Assembly: GCA_947085035.1 (NCBI GenBank) | Contig: CAMTUW010000008.1 | Span: 1-25,467 of the forward strand | DNA length: 25,467 nt | DNA from: CAMTUW01 sp947085035 | GTDB lineage: Bacteria > Actinomycetota > Coriobacteriia > Anaerosomatales > PHET01 | Reading direction: 5' to 3' | Part shown: piece by piece, positions 1 to 9,215 of the stretch | Position numbering within the stretch: the first letter of the stretch is position 1 | Layout: each line of letters opens with the position of its first letter | Position numbers and translations under genes: made by a program | The notes under the pieces: model-generated | Told to the model about the DNA's origin: nothing | Databases searched by the model: none | Seen by the model: the letters and a program-made list of their open reading frames with translations, nothing else

Positions 1-477
1 GACGCGTATCAGGTGTTCGTCTTCACGACCGAAGGCGAGCTGGTTCTGCAGTTCGGCCGTCCCGGAGACGGTCCTGACGGGCTCGACCGCCCCGGCGGGA
101 TCGCGGTCGATCGTGACGGGCGCATCTACGTCGCGGACTCGAACCACAATCGCGTGATCGCCTTCTCGCCCAAGGGTGAACCGCTGTGGGTGACCGGGAG
201 CCCGGTCGTTGGAATGCAGGAGGAGACCGACAATCCCTTCGTACTGCCCCGCGGGCTCACCGTACTTCGCGACGGCTCGATTCTCGTCGCGGACCCGCTT
301 GGTCAACAATTAGTGAAAATGAACGCTGACGGCAAGGTTGTTGCTTCGTATGGAGTGCGCGGTCTCGACGTGGGCCAGCTCAACTTCCCGAACGACGTGG
401 CGGCTCTCGGAGACCGGATACTCGTAGCGGACAGGCAGGGCCAAAGGGTTCAGGTCGTCAAGCTTGTCGATAGATGA
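1..477 (+). CDS. NHL-repeat beta-propeller protein, 5' truncated
   Basis: The frame is open from the first base to a TGA at 475-477, so the gene starts upstream of the window. The 158 visible residues contain about three NHL-type blades, with patterns such as GGIAVDRDGRIYVADSNHNR and DVAALGDRILVADRQGQR. NHL blades form beta-propellers that usually bind proteins or ligands outside the cell. No signal peptide or anchor can be judged because the N-terminus is missing. A GTG at 13 is possible as a start, but it would fall inside a blade and has no convincing ribosome site, so I reject it. The next gene, a secreted multiheme cytochrome, begins 91 bases downstream, and another NHL protein follows it. 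This suggests NHL proteins and cytochromes work together here; that is inference. The fold call is confident, the function unknown. Confidence 0.85.
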   Translation, partial: DAYQVFVFTTEGELVLQFGRPGDGPDGLDRPGGIAVDRDGRIYVADSNHNRVIAFSPKGEPLWVTGSPVVGMQEETDNPFVLPRGLTVLRDGSILVADPLGQQLVKMNADGKVVASYGVRGLDVGQLNFPNDVAALGDRILVADRQGQRVQVVKLVDR

Positions 478-487
478 ACGTGCTAGG

Positions 488-516
488 TTGATTGGCAGGT
501 CGAGTGCCTGTAACAT
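488..516 (+). promoter_or_regulatory. Putative promoter of the 7-heme cytochrome gene
   Basis: TTGATT at 488-493 and TAACAT at 511-516 are separated by exactly 17 bases. Each matches 4 of 6 positions of the sigma-70 consensus, and the -10 keeps its key T1, A2 and T6. Transcription would start near 523, which leaves room for a start codon at 569 and none for the longest open frame at 464. Confidence 0.45.
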
Positions 517-568
517 GCGTGATGACATGCACTTTCGTTCCTGCCCTGTTGCGGATGGATGGACTGGC

Positions 569-1819
569 GTGACCAAGCGCCTCGTCATTGTGGTCGCATG
601 CATCGTCGCGTTCATGGCGCTCTTCGCAGCGCCTGCTTTCGCGTATCAGGAGTCGGCCACCTCGACCGACCCCGCGAACACTCCGTCCTACAGCTGCCCG
701 ACGTGCCACAGCCTCGAGGCCAACGCCACGTCGCCCACGGTGGCGCCCGGTGTTCCCTCGACGTGGACGCTTGAGGCGACCGCGACCGTCGGGTCACGCA
801 AGGGCCCGCACGGCGGCTACACCGCCGGTACCCAGAAGTGTGCGGTATGCCACACGATGCACGGGTCATCGCAGTCGAGCATCCTCAACCTCAACGATTC
901 AGGTATCCCTCCGGGCACGTGGACCTCGACCGACATCATGCGTTTCGAGGAGACGATCGCGGCGACCTGCTTCACCTGCCATGACGGTACGGGCGGCGGC
1001 GGTGTCTACGGCGTCATCCGGCAGCGGACGGGCCAAGATCCCGCCGAGACGAGTTCCACTGCGATTGCCGGTACGGCGGGCGGGGTGCATCGGATCGGGT
1101 GGCTCAACAGCAACGGCAAGGTCGTGGTGCCGGGAGGTAACCCGGCCGGCGGTTCGCTGGAGACCACGTTCACCGGACGTGACGGGGCCCTGACGTGCAC
1201 AGATTGTCACAGCCCGCACAACTCGCGGACGGTGGCGCCTTTCGTGGGCGACCGCAAGCGCTCGACGCTTGACACCACGAGTGTCTACGCCACGAACCGT
1301 CTGCTCAAGCAGCGACCCACCAAAGGCGGCAGCAACTGGACGAAGTACGGCTCCGAGTGGTGTCAGTCCTGCCACAAGGGGTCGACTTCGGCGCTGCATC
1401 ACCCTATAGCCGACGCCGTGAAGATATCAGGTAATCCTTGGAACTACAGCAACGTGTCGAGACTTGCGACCTACAGCACCGAGTCCGGTCCGTACGTGGA
1501 TGGGCCACTCGGTGGGAACAACTTCGGCTACATCATGGTTCTCGATGACGGCCGGGTTGGCCTGGGCGATGCTTCACTCATGAACCAGCCCTACCCGATC
1601 TGTCAGCAGTGCCATGAGGACTCCCGCAATATCGGGGGCGCCGTAATGGGCGTGGACAACCGTACGCTTCTGCCATCTCAAGCGTTCACAAACCCCGCTG
1701 ACGGGAACTTGCCGGGCAATCCGCGCTTCCAGAACTTCCCCCACGAGACCATGTTGGACGGGTTGCTCGTCGAGCCGCGCAGTTTCGATTCGATCTGCCT
1801 GAACTGCCACTCGCTCTAG
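569..1819 (+). CDS. Secreted heptaheme c-type cytochrome
   Basis: A 416-residue exported multiheme cytochrome c. I chose GTG at 569 because a classic signal peptide follows at once: TKR, a hydrophobic core, then APAFA with likely cleavage before Tyr26. A purine-rich GGATGG lies just upstream. The frame is open back to 464, but that extension would bury the signal peptide. Seven CxxCH haem sites are visible: CPTCH (Cys43), CAVCH, CFTCH, CTDCH, CQSCH, CQQCH and CLNCH, the last at the extreme C-terminus. Several are followed by a further His, as in CHTMHG and CHSPHN, the doubled-CXXCH style. Haem would be attached outside the membrane by the ResB/CcsA system encoded downstream. The expected role is electron transfer at or beyond the cell surface. 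The spacing between haem sites is wide (up to about 100 residues), so the protein is not a compact c3 fold. The partner and redox substrate are unknown. Confidence 0.9.
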   Translation: MTKRLVIVVACIVAFMALFAAPAFAYQESATSTDPANTPSYSCPTCHSLEANATSPTVAPGVPSTWTLEATATVGSRKGPHGGYTAGTQKCAVCHTMHGSSQSSILNLNDSGIPPGTWTSTDIMRFEETIAATCFTCHDGTGGGGVYGVIRQRTGQDPAETSSTAIAGTAGGVHRIGWLNSNGKVVVPGGNPAGGSLETTFTGRDGALTCTDCHSPHNSRTVAPFVGDRKRSTLDTTSVYATNRLLKQRPTKGGSNWTKYGSEWCQSCHKGSTSALHHPIADAVKISGNPWNYSNVSRLATYSTESGPYVDGPLGGNNFGYIMVLDDGRVGLGDASLMNQPYPICQQCHEDSRNIGGAVMGVDNRTLLPSQAFTNPADGNLPGNPRFQNFPHETMLDGLLVEPRSFDSICLNCHSL

Positions 1820-1875
1820 CGGTTCTCAGGGCGCGTGCGTCAGGCGGCCGAGGCGACATCAAGTCTGGACACGAC

Positions 1876-4800
1876 GTGATCCGCACTCACAAAAGACCGG
1901 CCGAGACATTCGCGGTCATCACCGTGATCCGCTTCGTGCTGGCAGCGGCGCTCGCCATCAGCGGTGTGGCGTGGGCACCCGCTCCGCTTTCCGCAACACC
2001 CGGCGCTGTCGAGTTCCGGCACCTCGCACCTGCGGGATGGGTGACGCCTTTTGCGGAGCCCACCTCGGTTGATGTGTCGCCCGATGGATCCATCTGGGTG
2101 GCGGACAGGAGCGCTCACCGGGTCCGCAAACTCGACGCGAGCGGTACGGAGCTGATTTCGCTGGGAACGGGGTCGCCCGGCGGCGGGAACGGGGAGCTGA
2201 CGCTGCCCCATGGCGTCTCGGTCTCGCCGGATGGTAGTCGCATCTACGTCTCGGAGCAAGCCACGGCAACCATCAAGCGGGTCCAGGTGTTCGACGCATC
2301 GGGCGCGTACGTGAGTCAGATCACGTCTGCCGGCGGGACCGCCTTCGGCATTCTTGCGGGCGTGCACGTCGATGGGGACGGAATCGTGTACGCCGTCGAT
2401 CAGGGACGAAGGACGGTCAGTGTCTTCGACGCGGGAGGTGCGTTCGTCCGCAACGTGGGTTCGGTTGCGGTGGCTGATGGTGAGCTGCTCACGCCGACAG
2501 ACGTCGTGACGGGTCCCGGTGGCGTCATCTACGTACTCGATCGAACCGGCACGACGACTGCGGCGAAGCGCGGCGTCAAAGTGTACTCGGCGGCAGGCGC
2601 CTATCTGCGGAGAATCGGTACGGGGGGGACCGCCTCAGGTACCCTGGGCCTGCGATCGGACGGCGTCAGCCTCGACGCATCGGGAAACGTTTGCGTCGCG
2701 GACATGACCAATAACAGGGTCACGCGATTCACCGCGGACACCGGTGCCCACATCGACCAATGGAGCGCGTCGGGTGCGTTCGATGTCGGCTTCGACGCGG
2801 CCGGGCGTGCGTACACCGTGAACCAGACCGGCAAGAACGTGCAGCGTTGGTTCGGAGTGGGTGCGGGCGCCGTGAGCGACGCGACATACCCGACGCCGCC
2901 AACCACCCCGGGCGCGTTCAACCGCCCCCGCGGTATCGCTGTCGCGTCGGATGGCTCGCTGTTCGTGGCAGACACCTCCAACAATCGGGTTCAGAGATTC
3001 GATTCGGAAGGAGCGTACCGCTCGCTCGTGACGACGTGGGGGCCTGGGACGCTTCTTGACGCTCCCCGAGCCATCGCGGTCGAACCCGCAGGCACCGTGC
3101 TCGTGGGTGATGCGAGCAACCGGGTCATCCGCTACACCGCTGACCTAAGGTTCCTCTCGGAGTTCGGGTTGGGGGTCATCGGTGCCGCAGGTGGCATCGC
3201 GGTAACGGCAGGCGGGCGCGTGTTCGTCTCCGATCCGGTCAAGAACTGCGTCCACGAGTTCGGCGCGGATGGCGCGGTGGTCTCGCGTTGGCCCGCAGAC
3301 GACGTCGCGAGCCCAGACGCCGGCGACTTCTCGGCGCCGCGAGGCATCGCGGTGGCCCCCGGCGGGACGCTTTGGGTCGCAGACACCGGCAACAGCCGAC
3401 TTCAGCAGTTCTCGCTCGATGGTTCCCATCTGCGAACGGCAAGCACCTTTCCTAACGGCTCACTGATGTTCTCGCAGCCATCGGGTGTCGCTGTGCGGGC
3501 GGACGGCACCGTGTGGGTGACCGATGCCGGCATTCATCGCATCCACCGGCTGTCATCGACCGGGGTGTCTGACTATTCGCACTGGGGCGGTCCCGGTGCG
3601 GGAGTCGGCATCAACAGGTTCAACGCTCCCGAGGGCATCGCCGCCGGACCCGCCGGTGAGATCTACGTCGCCGACACCGGCGGCAGTCATCTCATGCGAG
3701 CGATCGTCGCGGCGCCGGACACCACACCCCCGGTCATCACTGTGAGCGGCGTGCCCGACGGGTGGGTGCGCGGCCCGGTGCAGGTCACACTGAGCGCGCT
3801 CGACGGCACGACGCCGTGTGAGGTCCGCTACTCGCTCACCGGAGCCGAGCCCACCACGCTCGTCACCGGCCCCGTGACGATTTCGGCCGAAGGCACCACG
3901 ACACTGCGCTACTCCTCACGAGACCTCGCGGGAAACGAGGCGACCGGCTCGGCGACCATTCTCATCGACAACACGGGTCCCGTGATCTCGCACGATGCGC
4001 CTGCGGGGTGGGTCTCTGACGCGGTCGGCGTCACGGTGCAGGCGGTAGACGCCGGGGTGGGGCTCGAGCGCGTCGAGCACAGGCTCCCGGGCGACGACTG
4101 GAGCGAGGGCGCCTCGTTCCTCGTCACCACCGAGGGCCTCACGCGCGTGGACGTGCGCGCGCGTGACCTTCTCGGCAATGTGAGCACAGCCACCGTCGAG
4201 GTTCGCATCGACACCTCGGGAATCGCGGTGTTCAGCAGCGCTCCTGAAGAATGGGGCCAGGGTCCGGTGACGGTCGAGCTGTGGTCGTCCACCGGCGCGC
4301 CGATCCGGTGGGGCATGAACCCCCGCGAGCCGGAGCACCTCTTCACCGCTGGCATCGAGGTGAACGAGGAGGGTGTCACTTCGATCAACTTCGCGGCGGA
4401 ACGACCCTCGGGGGCGCTCACGCCGACCCGCCTCACGCACGTGCTCATCGACCGCTCCGCCCCGTGGGTGTGGGACGACGCGCCGCGCGCGCCCGTGCGC
4501 GGTCCGGTGACGGTAGGCATCGGCGCCGATGACGCCTGGTCGGGCGTGCTCTTCGTGGAACACCGTCTCGACGGCGGCGCCTGGCGCTTCGGAGACGGCG
4601 TCCTCGTGAGCTCTGAGGGCGCGACCCTTCTCGAATACCGTGCGACCGATCGCGCCGGCTTGGTGAGCGAGGTCGGCTCGGCGACCGTTCTCATCGACAA
4701 CACGGCGCCGGACGCCTCAGACGATGCTCCGGCCGGGTGGGTGCGCGGTCCTGTAGCAGTGACGCTGACCCTCATCGGCGATGGCGCGATCCGCTACTCG

Positions 4801-6753
4801 CTCGACGGATCCTCGCCCAGTCGCGCGTATGAGGAGCCCCTCTCGATCACGGCGCAGGGGACGACGCGCATTCGCTATCTCGCGCGTGACTCGGTGGGGA
4901 ACGTGGGTCCCGCTCGCGAAGCCTACGTGCGGATCGACGACACGCCGCCGGTGCTCGCGCATACCGCAGAGGCGAGCTATGAGGGCACCGCGACGTTCTC
5001 CTTGAGCGCGAGTGATGCGCTCTCGGGCGTGGCGACGCTTAGATACCGCATCAACGGCGGCGAGTGGATCCAGTCGACGTCATCGCCACTGCAGGTCGCC
5101 CCGCTGAGCGTGGTCGGGTCGCACGTGGTCGAGTACCGCGCCACCGACGATGCGGGCAACGAGGCCATATCGCTGATCGAGTTCTCCGTCAGCGCGCCGC
5201 CACCCGTGATCCCGGACCTGCAGCCGCCTCTCACCGTCGCGACCGGGGTCCCCGAGGGTTGGTCACGTTCTGACGTCTCGGTGACCCTCTCGGCCACTGA
5301 CGACGTCTCGGGGATCGACGCGACCTACTATCGCATCGACGCGGGCGACGTTGTCCGCTACGACGCGCCTGTCGTCTTTCGCGAGGACGGGATCAGGACG
5401 ATAACGTTTTGGTCAGTCGACAGAAGCGGTCGGACCGAGGGCGCGGTCAGCGCCACTGTCAGCATCGACAAGACCGCGCCGAGTGACGTGGCTCCCGTCG
5501 GGGTCACGTCGCTCAGCACGACGTCTTTGCGCCTGTCGTGGACGGAATCCCAAGACGAGGTATCGGGTGTCGATCGCTATCTGATCACGGACGAGTCGGG
5601 TCGCGAGATGACCACCACGACGCACGGCCTTCACGTGTCCGCGCTCGTGCCCGGTGCGACGAAGGCGTTCAGAGTCCGCGCGGTCGATGTCGCGGGCAAT
5701 GTCTCCCCCGAGGCCACCGCCGAAGCGCTTCTGCCTCTGAGCGAGGTCTCTTCCCAGGCGCTGCCCGGCGACAACGTACGATCGATGCTGCGGATCCAGC
5801 GACTGGCCGGGGAGGGCGCCGTGGGCACTGCGACGGTGACCATGGCCAAGGTTCTCGCACCGGGCAGTGTGACCATCTCGCGGTTCTCTGACGCGCCGAC
5901 TCATCCACCCGCAGGCACGAGACTGTTCGCCCCCGGCATCTCGGTCGGCTTTGACGGCGAGAGCAGTGGGCAAAAGGCGATCGCCGTGCCCTACGACCCC
6001 CGTCTGCCCTCGAACCGGGCGCTCAAACTCACGGTCATGACCTACGCGGGCGGACAGTGGCGAGTCGTCGAAAAGCATCTCGATACCACAAAGCGCACGC
6101 TGACCCTCTATCCCACCACGTTCACGACGTTTTGGATCTTTGAGCCGACCACGGTCTCAACCACTGCGAAGTTCGGCGTGCCCACGCTCATCAAGGTCGG
6201 CTACGCCGAGAGCGCCCGTATCACGGCCAAGCTGGTCGACAGCGGGGGGACACCACTACCAGGATTTCGAGTGGCGCTCCAGCGTAGGTCGGGAACTGAC
6301 TGGGTCCGGGTGGCGACGATGTCTGCTGTCAGTGGCTCGCCGGGCTCCTACACCACGAGCCAGCGGGCTTGGGCCGACACGAGAGCCGAGTACCGCACCG
6401 TGCTCGAGAACACGGCGCTCTACACAGCCGAGCCCGCCTCGACAGTCGTCCTGCCGAAGGCGAAGTTGTCTGCTCCGAAGGCCCCCTCGACGAGCCTCAA
6501 GAAGAGAGTACCGTTTTTGATGACCGGCTCGATGGCGCCTGCTCACAGCGCGCCGGTCAAGCTCTACCTCGAGCGCTACTCTTCGGGTCGGTGGCGGGCC
6601 GAGAAGTTCGTCTCAGTGACGACGTCGTCTACCGGCGGCTATCGCGCGAAGGTCGCTTTGCGCTCGGGCACGTGGCGCGTGAGGGCGACGCACCTTGACG
6701 CCGGGCATCGGGCGAGCACGAGCGCGTGGTCGCGCACGTTCGCGGTACGATGA
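1876..6753 (+). CDS. Giant secreted NHL / Ig-like / FN3 repeat protein
   Basis: A 1625-residue exported modular protein. A basic N-terminus and hydrophobic core (about residues 16-40) form a signal peptide. GTG at 1876 gives the longest form; GTG at 1924 is possible, and neither has a clear ribosome site. Residues about 45-610 hold some ten NHL blades, such as GIAVASDGSLFVADTSNNR. Residues about 615-1195 hold seven Ig-like (OmpL47-type) repeats starting near 615, 698, 779, 859, 941, 1021 and 1114, most with a D-x-x-x-P opening and a GWVRGPV-like strand. An FN3 domain spans about 1200-1290. The C-terminus (about 1430-1625) has two further beta-sandwich modules. I see no LPxTG, SLH domain or C-terminal membrane helix, so attachment is unclear. 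The architecture suggests adhesion or scaffolding. Its place between two multiheme cytochromes and just before resB suggests a surface redox assembly, which is inference. Confidence 0.85.
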   Translation: MIRTHKRPAETFAVITVIRFVLAAALAISGVAWAPAPLSATPGAVEFRHLAPAGWVTPFAEPTSVDVSPDGSIWVADRSAHRVRKLDASGTELISLGTGSPGGGNGELTLPHGVSVSPDGSRIYVSEQATATIKRVQVFDASGAYVSQITSAGGTAFGILAGVHVDGDGIVYAVDQGRRTVSVFDAGGAFVRNVGSVAVADGELLTPTDVVTGPGGVIYVLDRTGTTTAAKRGVKVYSAAGAYLRRIGTGGTASGTLGLRSDGVSLDASGNVCVADMTNNRVTRFTADTGAHIDQWSASGAFDVGFDAAGRAYTVNQTGKNVQRWFGVGAGAVSDATYPTPPTTPGAFNRPRGIAVASDGSLFVADTSNNRVQRFDSEGAYRSLVTTWGPGTLLDAPRAIAVEPAGTVLVGDASNRVIRYTADLRFLSEFGLGVIGAAGGIAVTAGGRVFVSDPVKNCVHEFGADGAVVSRWPADDVASPDAGDFSAPRGIAVAPGGTLWVADTGNSRLQQFSLDGSHLRTASTFPNGSLMFSQPSGVAVRADGTVWVTDAGIHRIHRLSSTGVSDYSHWGGPGAGVGINRFNAPEGIAAGPAGEIYVADTGGSHLMRAIVAAPDTTPPVITVSGVPDGWVRGPVQVTLSALDGTTPCEVRYSLTGAEPTTLVTGPVTISAEGTTTLRYSSRDLAGNEATGSATILIDNTGPVISHDAPAGWVSDAVGVTVQAVDAGVGLERVEHRLPGDDWSEGASFLVTTEGLTRVDVRARDLLGNVSTATVEVRIDTSGIAVFSSAPEEWGQGPVTVELWSSTGAPIRWGMNPREPEHLFTAGIEVNEEGVTSINFAAERPSGALTPTRLTHVLIDRSAPWVWDDAPRAPVRGPVTVGIGADDAWSGVLFVEHRLDGGAWRFGDGVLVSSEGATLLEYRATDRAGLVSEVGSATVLIDNTAPDASDDAPAGWVRGPVAVTLTLIGDGAIRYSLDGSSPSRAYEEPLSITAQGTTRIRYLARDSVGNVGPAREAYVRIDDTPPVLAHTAEASYEGTATFSLSASDALSGVATLRYRINGGEWIQSTSSPLQVAPLSVVGSHVVEYRATDDAGNEAISLIEFSVSAPPPVIPDLQPPLTVATGVPEGWSRSDVSVTLSATDDVSGIDATYYRIDAGDVVRYDAPVVFREDGIRTITFWSVDRSGRTEGAVSATVSIDKTAPSDVAPVGVTSLSTTSLRLSWTESQDEVSGVDRYLITDESGREMTTTTHGLHVSALVPGATKAFRVRAVDVAGNVSPEATAEALLPLSEVSSQALPGDNVRSMLRIQRLAGEGAVGTATVTMAKVLAPGSVTISRFSDAPTHPPAGTRLFAPGISVGFDGESSGQKAIAVPYDPRLPSNRALKLTVMTYAGGQWRVVEKHLDTTKRTLTLYPTTFTTFWIFEPTTVSTTAKFGVPTLIKVGYAESARITAKLVDSGGTPLPGFRVALQRRSGTDWVRVATMSAVSGSPGSYTTSQRAWADTRAEYRTVLENTALYTAEPASTVVLPKAKLSAPKAPSTSLKKRVPFLMTGSMAPAHSAPVKLYLERYSSGRWRAEKFVSVTTSSTGGYRAKVALRSGTWRVRATHLDAGHRASTSAWSRTFAVR

Positions 6754-6787
6754 CCCGGATGATTCGCTCGTTGTTTCCGGAGGTCGG

Positions 6788-8215
6788 ATGAAGTTCGTGT
6801 TGCGTCTTGCGCGCTCACCACGCGTCGCGATCTCGTTGATTCTGGCGGTCGGCATCTATGTCGGTGTCGTCACCGCCGTTCCGCAAGCGGCGGTTTCTCC
6901 CGAGGAGCACGCCTTGTGGGTGGCGAGCGGCGGGCCACTCGTCGGCATCCTCACAGCTCTTGGACTTGATCGGGCCCACACCAATCCGCTCTTCTTGCTG
7001 CTGGGGCTGCTGCTGTGTTTTTCCACCGCTGTTTGCTCGTGGGATCGAACGAGGCTTGCGATGCGCCTGGGGCAGCGTCGGGGCCAGGTGAGCGACGGGT
7101 TGGTCCGACGTATCGAACACGTCGACGCGGTGGCTCTCGTCGACGGCGATTCCTCGCGCGCCGAAGAAGTCGTGGCCGCCGCCGCTTCATCTCTCGGCAT
7201 GAAGCTCCGCTCGGGGCGAAGCTTGCGCTATGCGGAGCGCGGTGCGTGGGGACTGTTCGGCAGTCCGGTCTTTCACTGGTCGATCGTGGCGCTCGTCTTG
7301 GTGACGGGTCTTGGCCAATCGATGCGCTGGGAAGGGCTCATCGGTGTCCCGCAAGGCGCTACCGTCCAAGAAAGCGCCTCGGCCTACGCGCGCCTGGACT
7401 CAGGTCCTCTCGCGCTGTCGCACACGGAGTGGGGGCTCAGGGTCACGGGCGTTGACGAGGACAAGCGGATTGGTGATGTCGAGTACGGCGTGGTGCCCAC
7501 GATCGCCATCGTCTCGGGGAATACGGTTTTGGCCCAAGCGGAGGTGTATCCCAACAACCCGCTACGTGCAGGTCCGCTCCTCATTCATCTCTCGGATTAC
7601 GGGCTGTCTGTCGGCGTCGAGGTGCTCGACGCGCAAGGCGTCAGTCAAGGAGAAAGCAACCATATCGTCGACTTCGATGAGAGCAGTCCGAGCGGCACCA
7701 CCGCCTCCGCTTTCGATGTCGTAGAAGACGGTTCGATGCTCGCGAGGGTCTCCGTGGAAGTCGCCGCCCGCGATGCGCGAGGTACACTGCCGCGCCTGCG
7801 GCCTCCCTCGCCCCGAGTACTGATGGTCGTCGACAAGGTCGACGGTTCGAGTACGGCCCACACGCTGAGCGTCGGCGACTCCGTTCCCTTGGCCAACGGC
7901 TGGGAACTCCGTGTCACTGGGGTGGAGTACTATGCTCGTCTGTCGGTGGTGCGGGACTGGTCGGTGGTTTGGATCTACTTCCTGTTGGCCGTGTCGACGA
8001 TGGCGCTCACGTTGGCGTTGCTGGTGCCGTATCGCGCGGTATGGTTCCGACTGGGACCCCATGGCGCTTCGACCGCCATCCACGTGGTTGTTGTGCGTCA
8101 TCGGCGCGACGAGCTGTTCGGGGATGCTGTGACACAGGCGCTGGTCGACGCGGGAGCAATCCGTGTTGATCCATGCCATGGTGAGGAACTGACCACTGAA
8201 GGAGAGGTCTCATGA
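6788..8215 (+). CDS. resB: Cytochrome c biogenesis protein ResB (Ccs1)
   Basis: A 475-residue membrane protein of the ResB/Ccs1 family, which with CcsA forms the system II synthase that exports haem and attaches it to CxxCH apocytochromes. ATG at 6788 follows GGAGG at 6779-6783. The frame extends upstream to 6695, but only by overlapping the preceding gene. The topology is typical: helices near 13-30, 67-85 and 155-177, a large extracytoplasmic domain (about 180-388), and a last helix near 391-418. A His in FHWS at the start of helix three matches the conserved haem-binding position. The tail after the last helix is short and hydrophilic. The stop overlaps the ccsA start by 4 nt (ATGA), implying coupled translation. 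The thiol-reducing partners CcdA and ResA are not in the window. The cytochromes on both sides are the obvious clients. Confidence 0.92.
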   Translation: MKFVLRLARSPRVAISLILAVGIYVGVVTAVPQAAVSPEEHALWVASGGPLVGILTALGLDRAHTNPLFLLLGLLLCFSTAVCSWDRTRLAMRLGQRRGQVSDGLVRRIEHVDAVALVDGDSSRAEEVVAAAASSLGMKLRSGRSLRYAERGAWGLFGSPVFHWSIVALVLVTGLGQSMRWEGLIGVPQGATVQESASAYARLDSGPLALSHTEWGLRVTGVDEDKRIGDVEYGVVPTIAIVSGNTVLAQAEVYPNNPLRAGPLLIHLSDYGLSVGVEVLDAQGVSQGESNHIVDFDESSPSGTTASAFDVVEDGSMLARVSVEVAARDARGTLPRLRPPSPRVLMVVDKVDGSSTAHTLSVGDSVPLANGWELRVTGVEYYARLSVVRDWSVVWIYFLLAVSTMALTLALLVPYRAVWFRLGPHGASTAIHVVVVRHRRDELFGDAVTQALVDAGAIRVDPCHGEELTTEGEVS

Positions 8216-9048
8216 GTGAGTACGTCGAGATTCTGACGATGTGGGCGGCCGTGACCCTTTTCGCCGCGTCGGCGGTTCTATTCACGGTAGGACTCGTGTT
8301 TCAGAGACCCGCCCTCATCGCAGCCGGGATGTGGGTCGCCGCGCTGGGGCTCGTCCCGCACGCCGTGGCGATCGGTGGCCGGTGGGTGAGAGTGGATCAT
8401 GGCCCGTACCTCGGCTTCTACGAGGTCGTATCGTCATACGCGTTCATGACAGTGGCGGCGTTGCTCCTCATCACGAGGCGCTTCTCGGGGTTGAGGGTGG
8501 TCGGCGTGGTCGTCATGCCGATCTCCTTTCTCCTGCTGGGCGGCGCGATGCTCGCCCCGAAAGCGGGACTTGAGATCACCTCGCAGCTCGCGTCCTGGTG
8601 GCTCACGGTACACGTGGCGTTCGCCAAGCTGTCCTACGGCGCGTTCGTGGCCGCGATGGCTCTGGGACTCGTGTATCTGTACAGCGACAGGTTGAAGGGG
8701 AGACTCGCGCAACTGGCCGAGAGGTTCCCCTCGGCCGAGGCGCTCGAGGAGATGACCTTTCGCTTCGTCGCGGTCGGCTTCATCTTCCTTGGGATCATGA
8801 TCGCCGCAGGTGCGATCTGGGCCAACGAGGCGTGGGGTCGTTACTGGGCGTGGGATCCGATCGAGACGTGGTCGCTCATCTCGTGGCTCGTCTACGCGGC
8901 AGTACTGCACGCGCGGTTGACGCTTGGGTGGCGGGGCCGTCGATTCGCATGGGCCACCGTGGCGGCGCTGCCGATCGTGTTGTTCGCACTCATCGGGGTC
9001 CCGCTGGTCTACAACTCGATTCACGGGGCCTATCTCACGGGTTACTGA
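8212..9048 (+). CDS. ccsA: Cytochrome c biogenesis protein CcsA (ResC)
   Basis: A 278-residue polytopic protein of the CcsA/ResC/CcsB haem-handling family. ATG at 8212 follows AAGGAGAGG at 8199-8207. The diagnostic tryptophan-rich WWD-type segment is present as WGRYWAWDPIETW, residues 208-220. Candidate haem-ligand histidines are His50, His134, His233 and His271, matching the family pattern of conserved His residues in and beside transmembrane helices. About eight helices are expected, and the length is normal for the short (non-fused) form. It acts in the membrane with ResB to deliver reduced haem to apocytochromes outside. The gene overlaps resB by 4 nt, and its stop codon lies at the foot of a strong hairpin. 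Confidence 0.94.
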   Translation: MSEYVEILTMWAAVTLFAASAVLFTVGLVFQRPALIAAGMWVAALGLVPHAVAIGGRWVRVDHGPYLGFYEVVSSYAFMTVAALLLITRRFSGLRVVGVVVMPISFLLLGGAMLAPKAGLEITSQLASWWLTVHVAFAKLSYGAFVAAMALGLVYLYSDRLKGRLAQLAERFPSAEALEEMTFRFVAVGFIFLGIMIAAGAIWANEAWGRYWAWDPIETWSLISWLVYAAVLHARLTLGWRGRRFAWATVAALPIVLFALIGVPLVYNSIHGAYLTGY

Positions 9049-9066
9049 CGCTGCGGAAGCAGCGTC
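9047..9066 (+). terminator. Hairpin over the ccsA stop codon, possible terminator
   Basis: GACGCTGC (9047-9054) and GCAGCGTC (9059-9066) form a perfect 8-bp stem closed by the loop GGAA. The stem begins inside the TGA stop of ccsA. No T-run follows, so it may be a weak terminator or an mRNA-stabilising hairpin rather than a classic intrinsic terminator. Confidence 0.5.
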
Positions 9067-9085
9067 GCGCGGCCCTGCACCGAGC

Positions 9086-9105
9086 CGTTCGCTACCGTTC
9101 GCTAC
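9086..9105. repeat. Perfect 10-bp tandem direct repeat
   Basis: CGTTCGCTAC occurs twice back to back in the gap between ccsA and the large cytochrome gene, about 37 bases upstream of the likely -10 element. It could be a regulator binding site, but two copies are also compatible with a chance duplication. Confidence 0.6.
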
Positions 9106-9141
9106 CCCGAGATTCAGGTTTCTTAGTGAGGCCTCGCGTGA

Positions 9142-9147
9142 TAGACT
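9142..9147 (+). promoter_or_regulatory. Putative -10 element for the 15-site cytochrome gene
   Basis: TAGACT followed by CACC lies 68 bases before the TTG start. It fits the TAnA(A/C)TC pattern seen before other units in this window. No good -35 is visible at 16-18 bases upstream. Confidence 0.4.
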
Positions 9148-9215
9148 CACCCCAGTAGCGTCGCACCGAAATGACCGCGACTCGAGCCTGTACGAGTGCG
9201 GCGTCAGGAGGATCG

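Noticed and set aside
464..568. N-terminal extension of the 7-heme cytochrome from ATG 464
   Set aside because: It would put 35 hydrophilic residues before a clear signal peptide and overlap the promoter candidate and the end of the upstream gene. GTG 569 is preferred.
3909..4775. 288-residue minus-strand open frame inside the giant NHL/Ig gene
   Set aside because: It is rich in Ser, Thr, Arg and Pro as expected for an antisense frame of repeated Ig-like codons; there is no start context.
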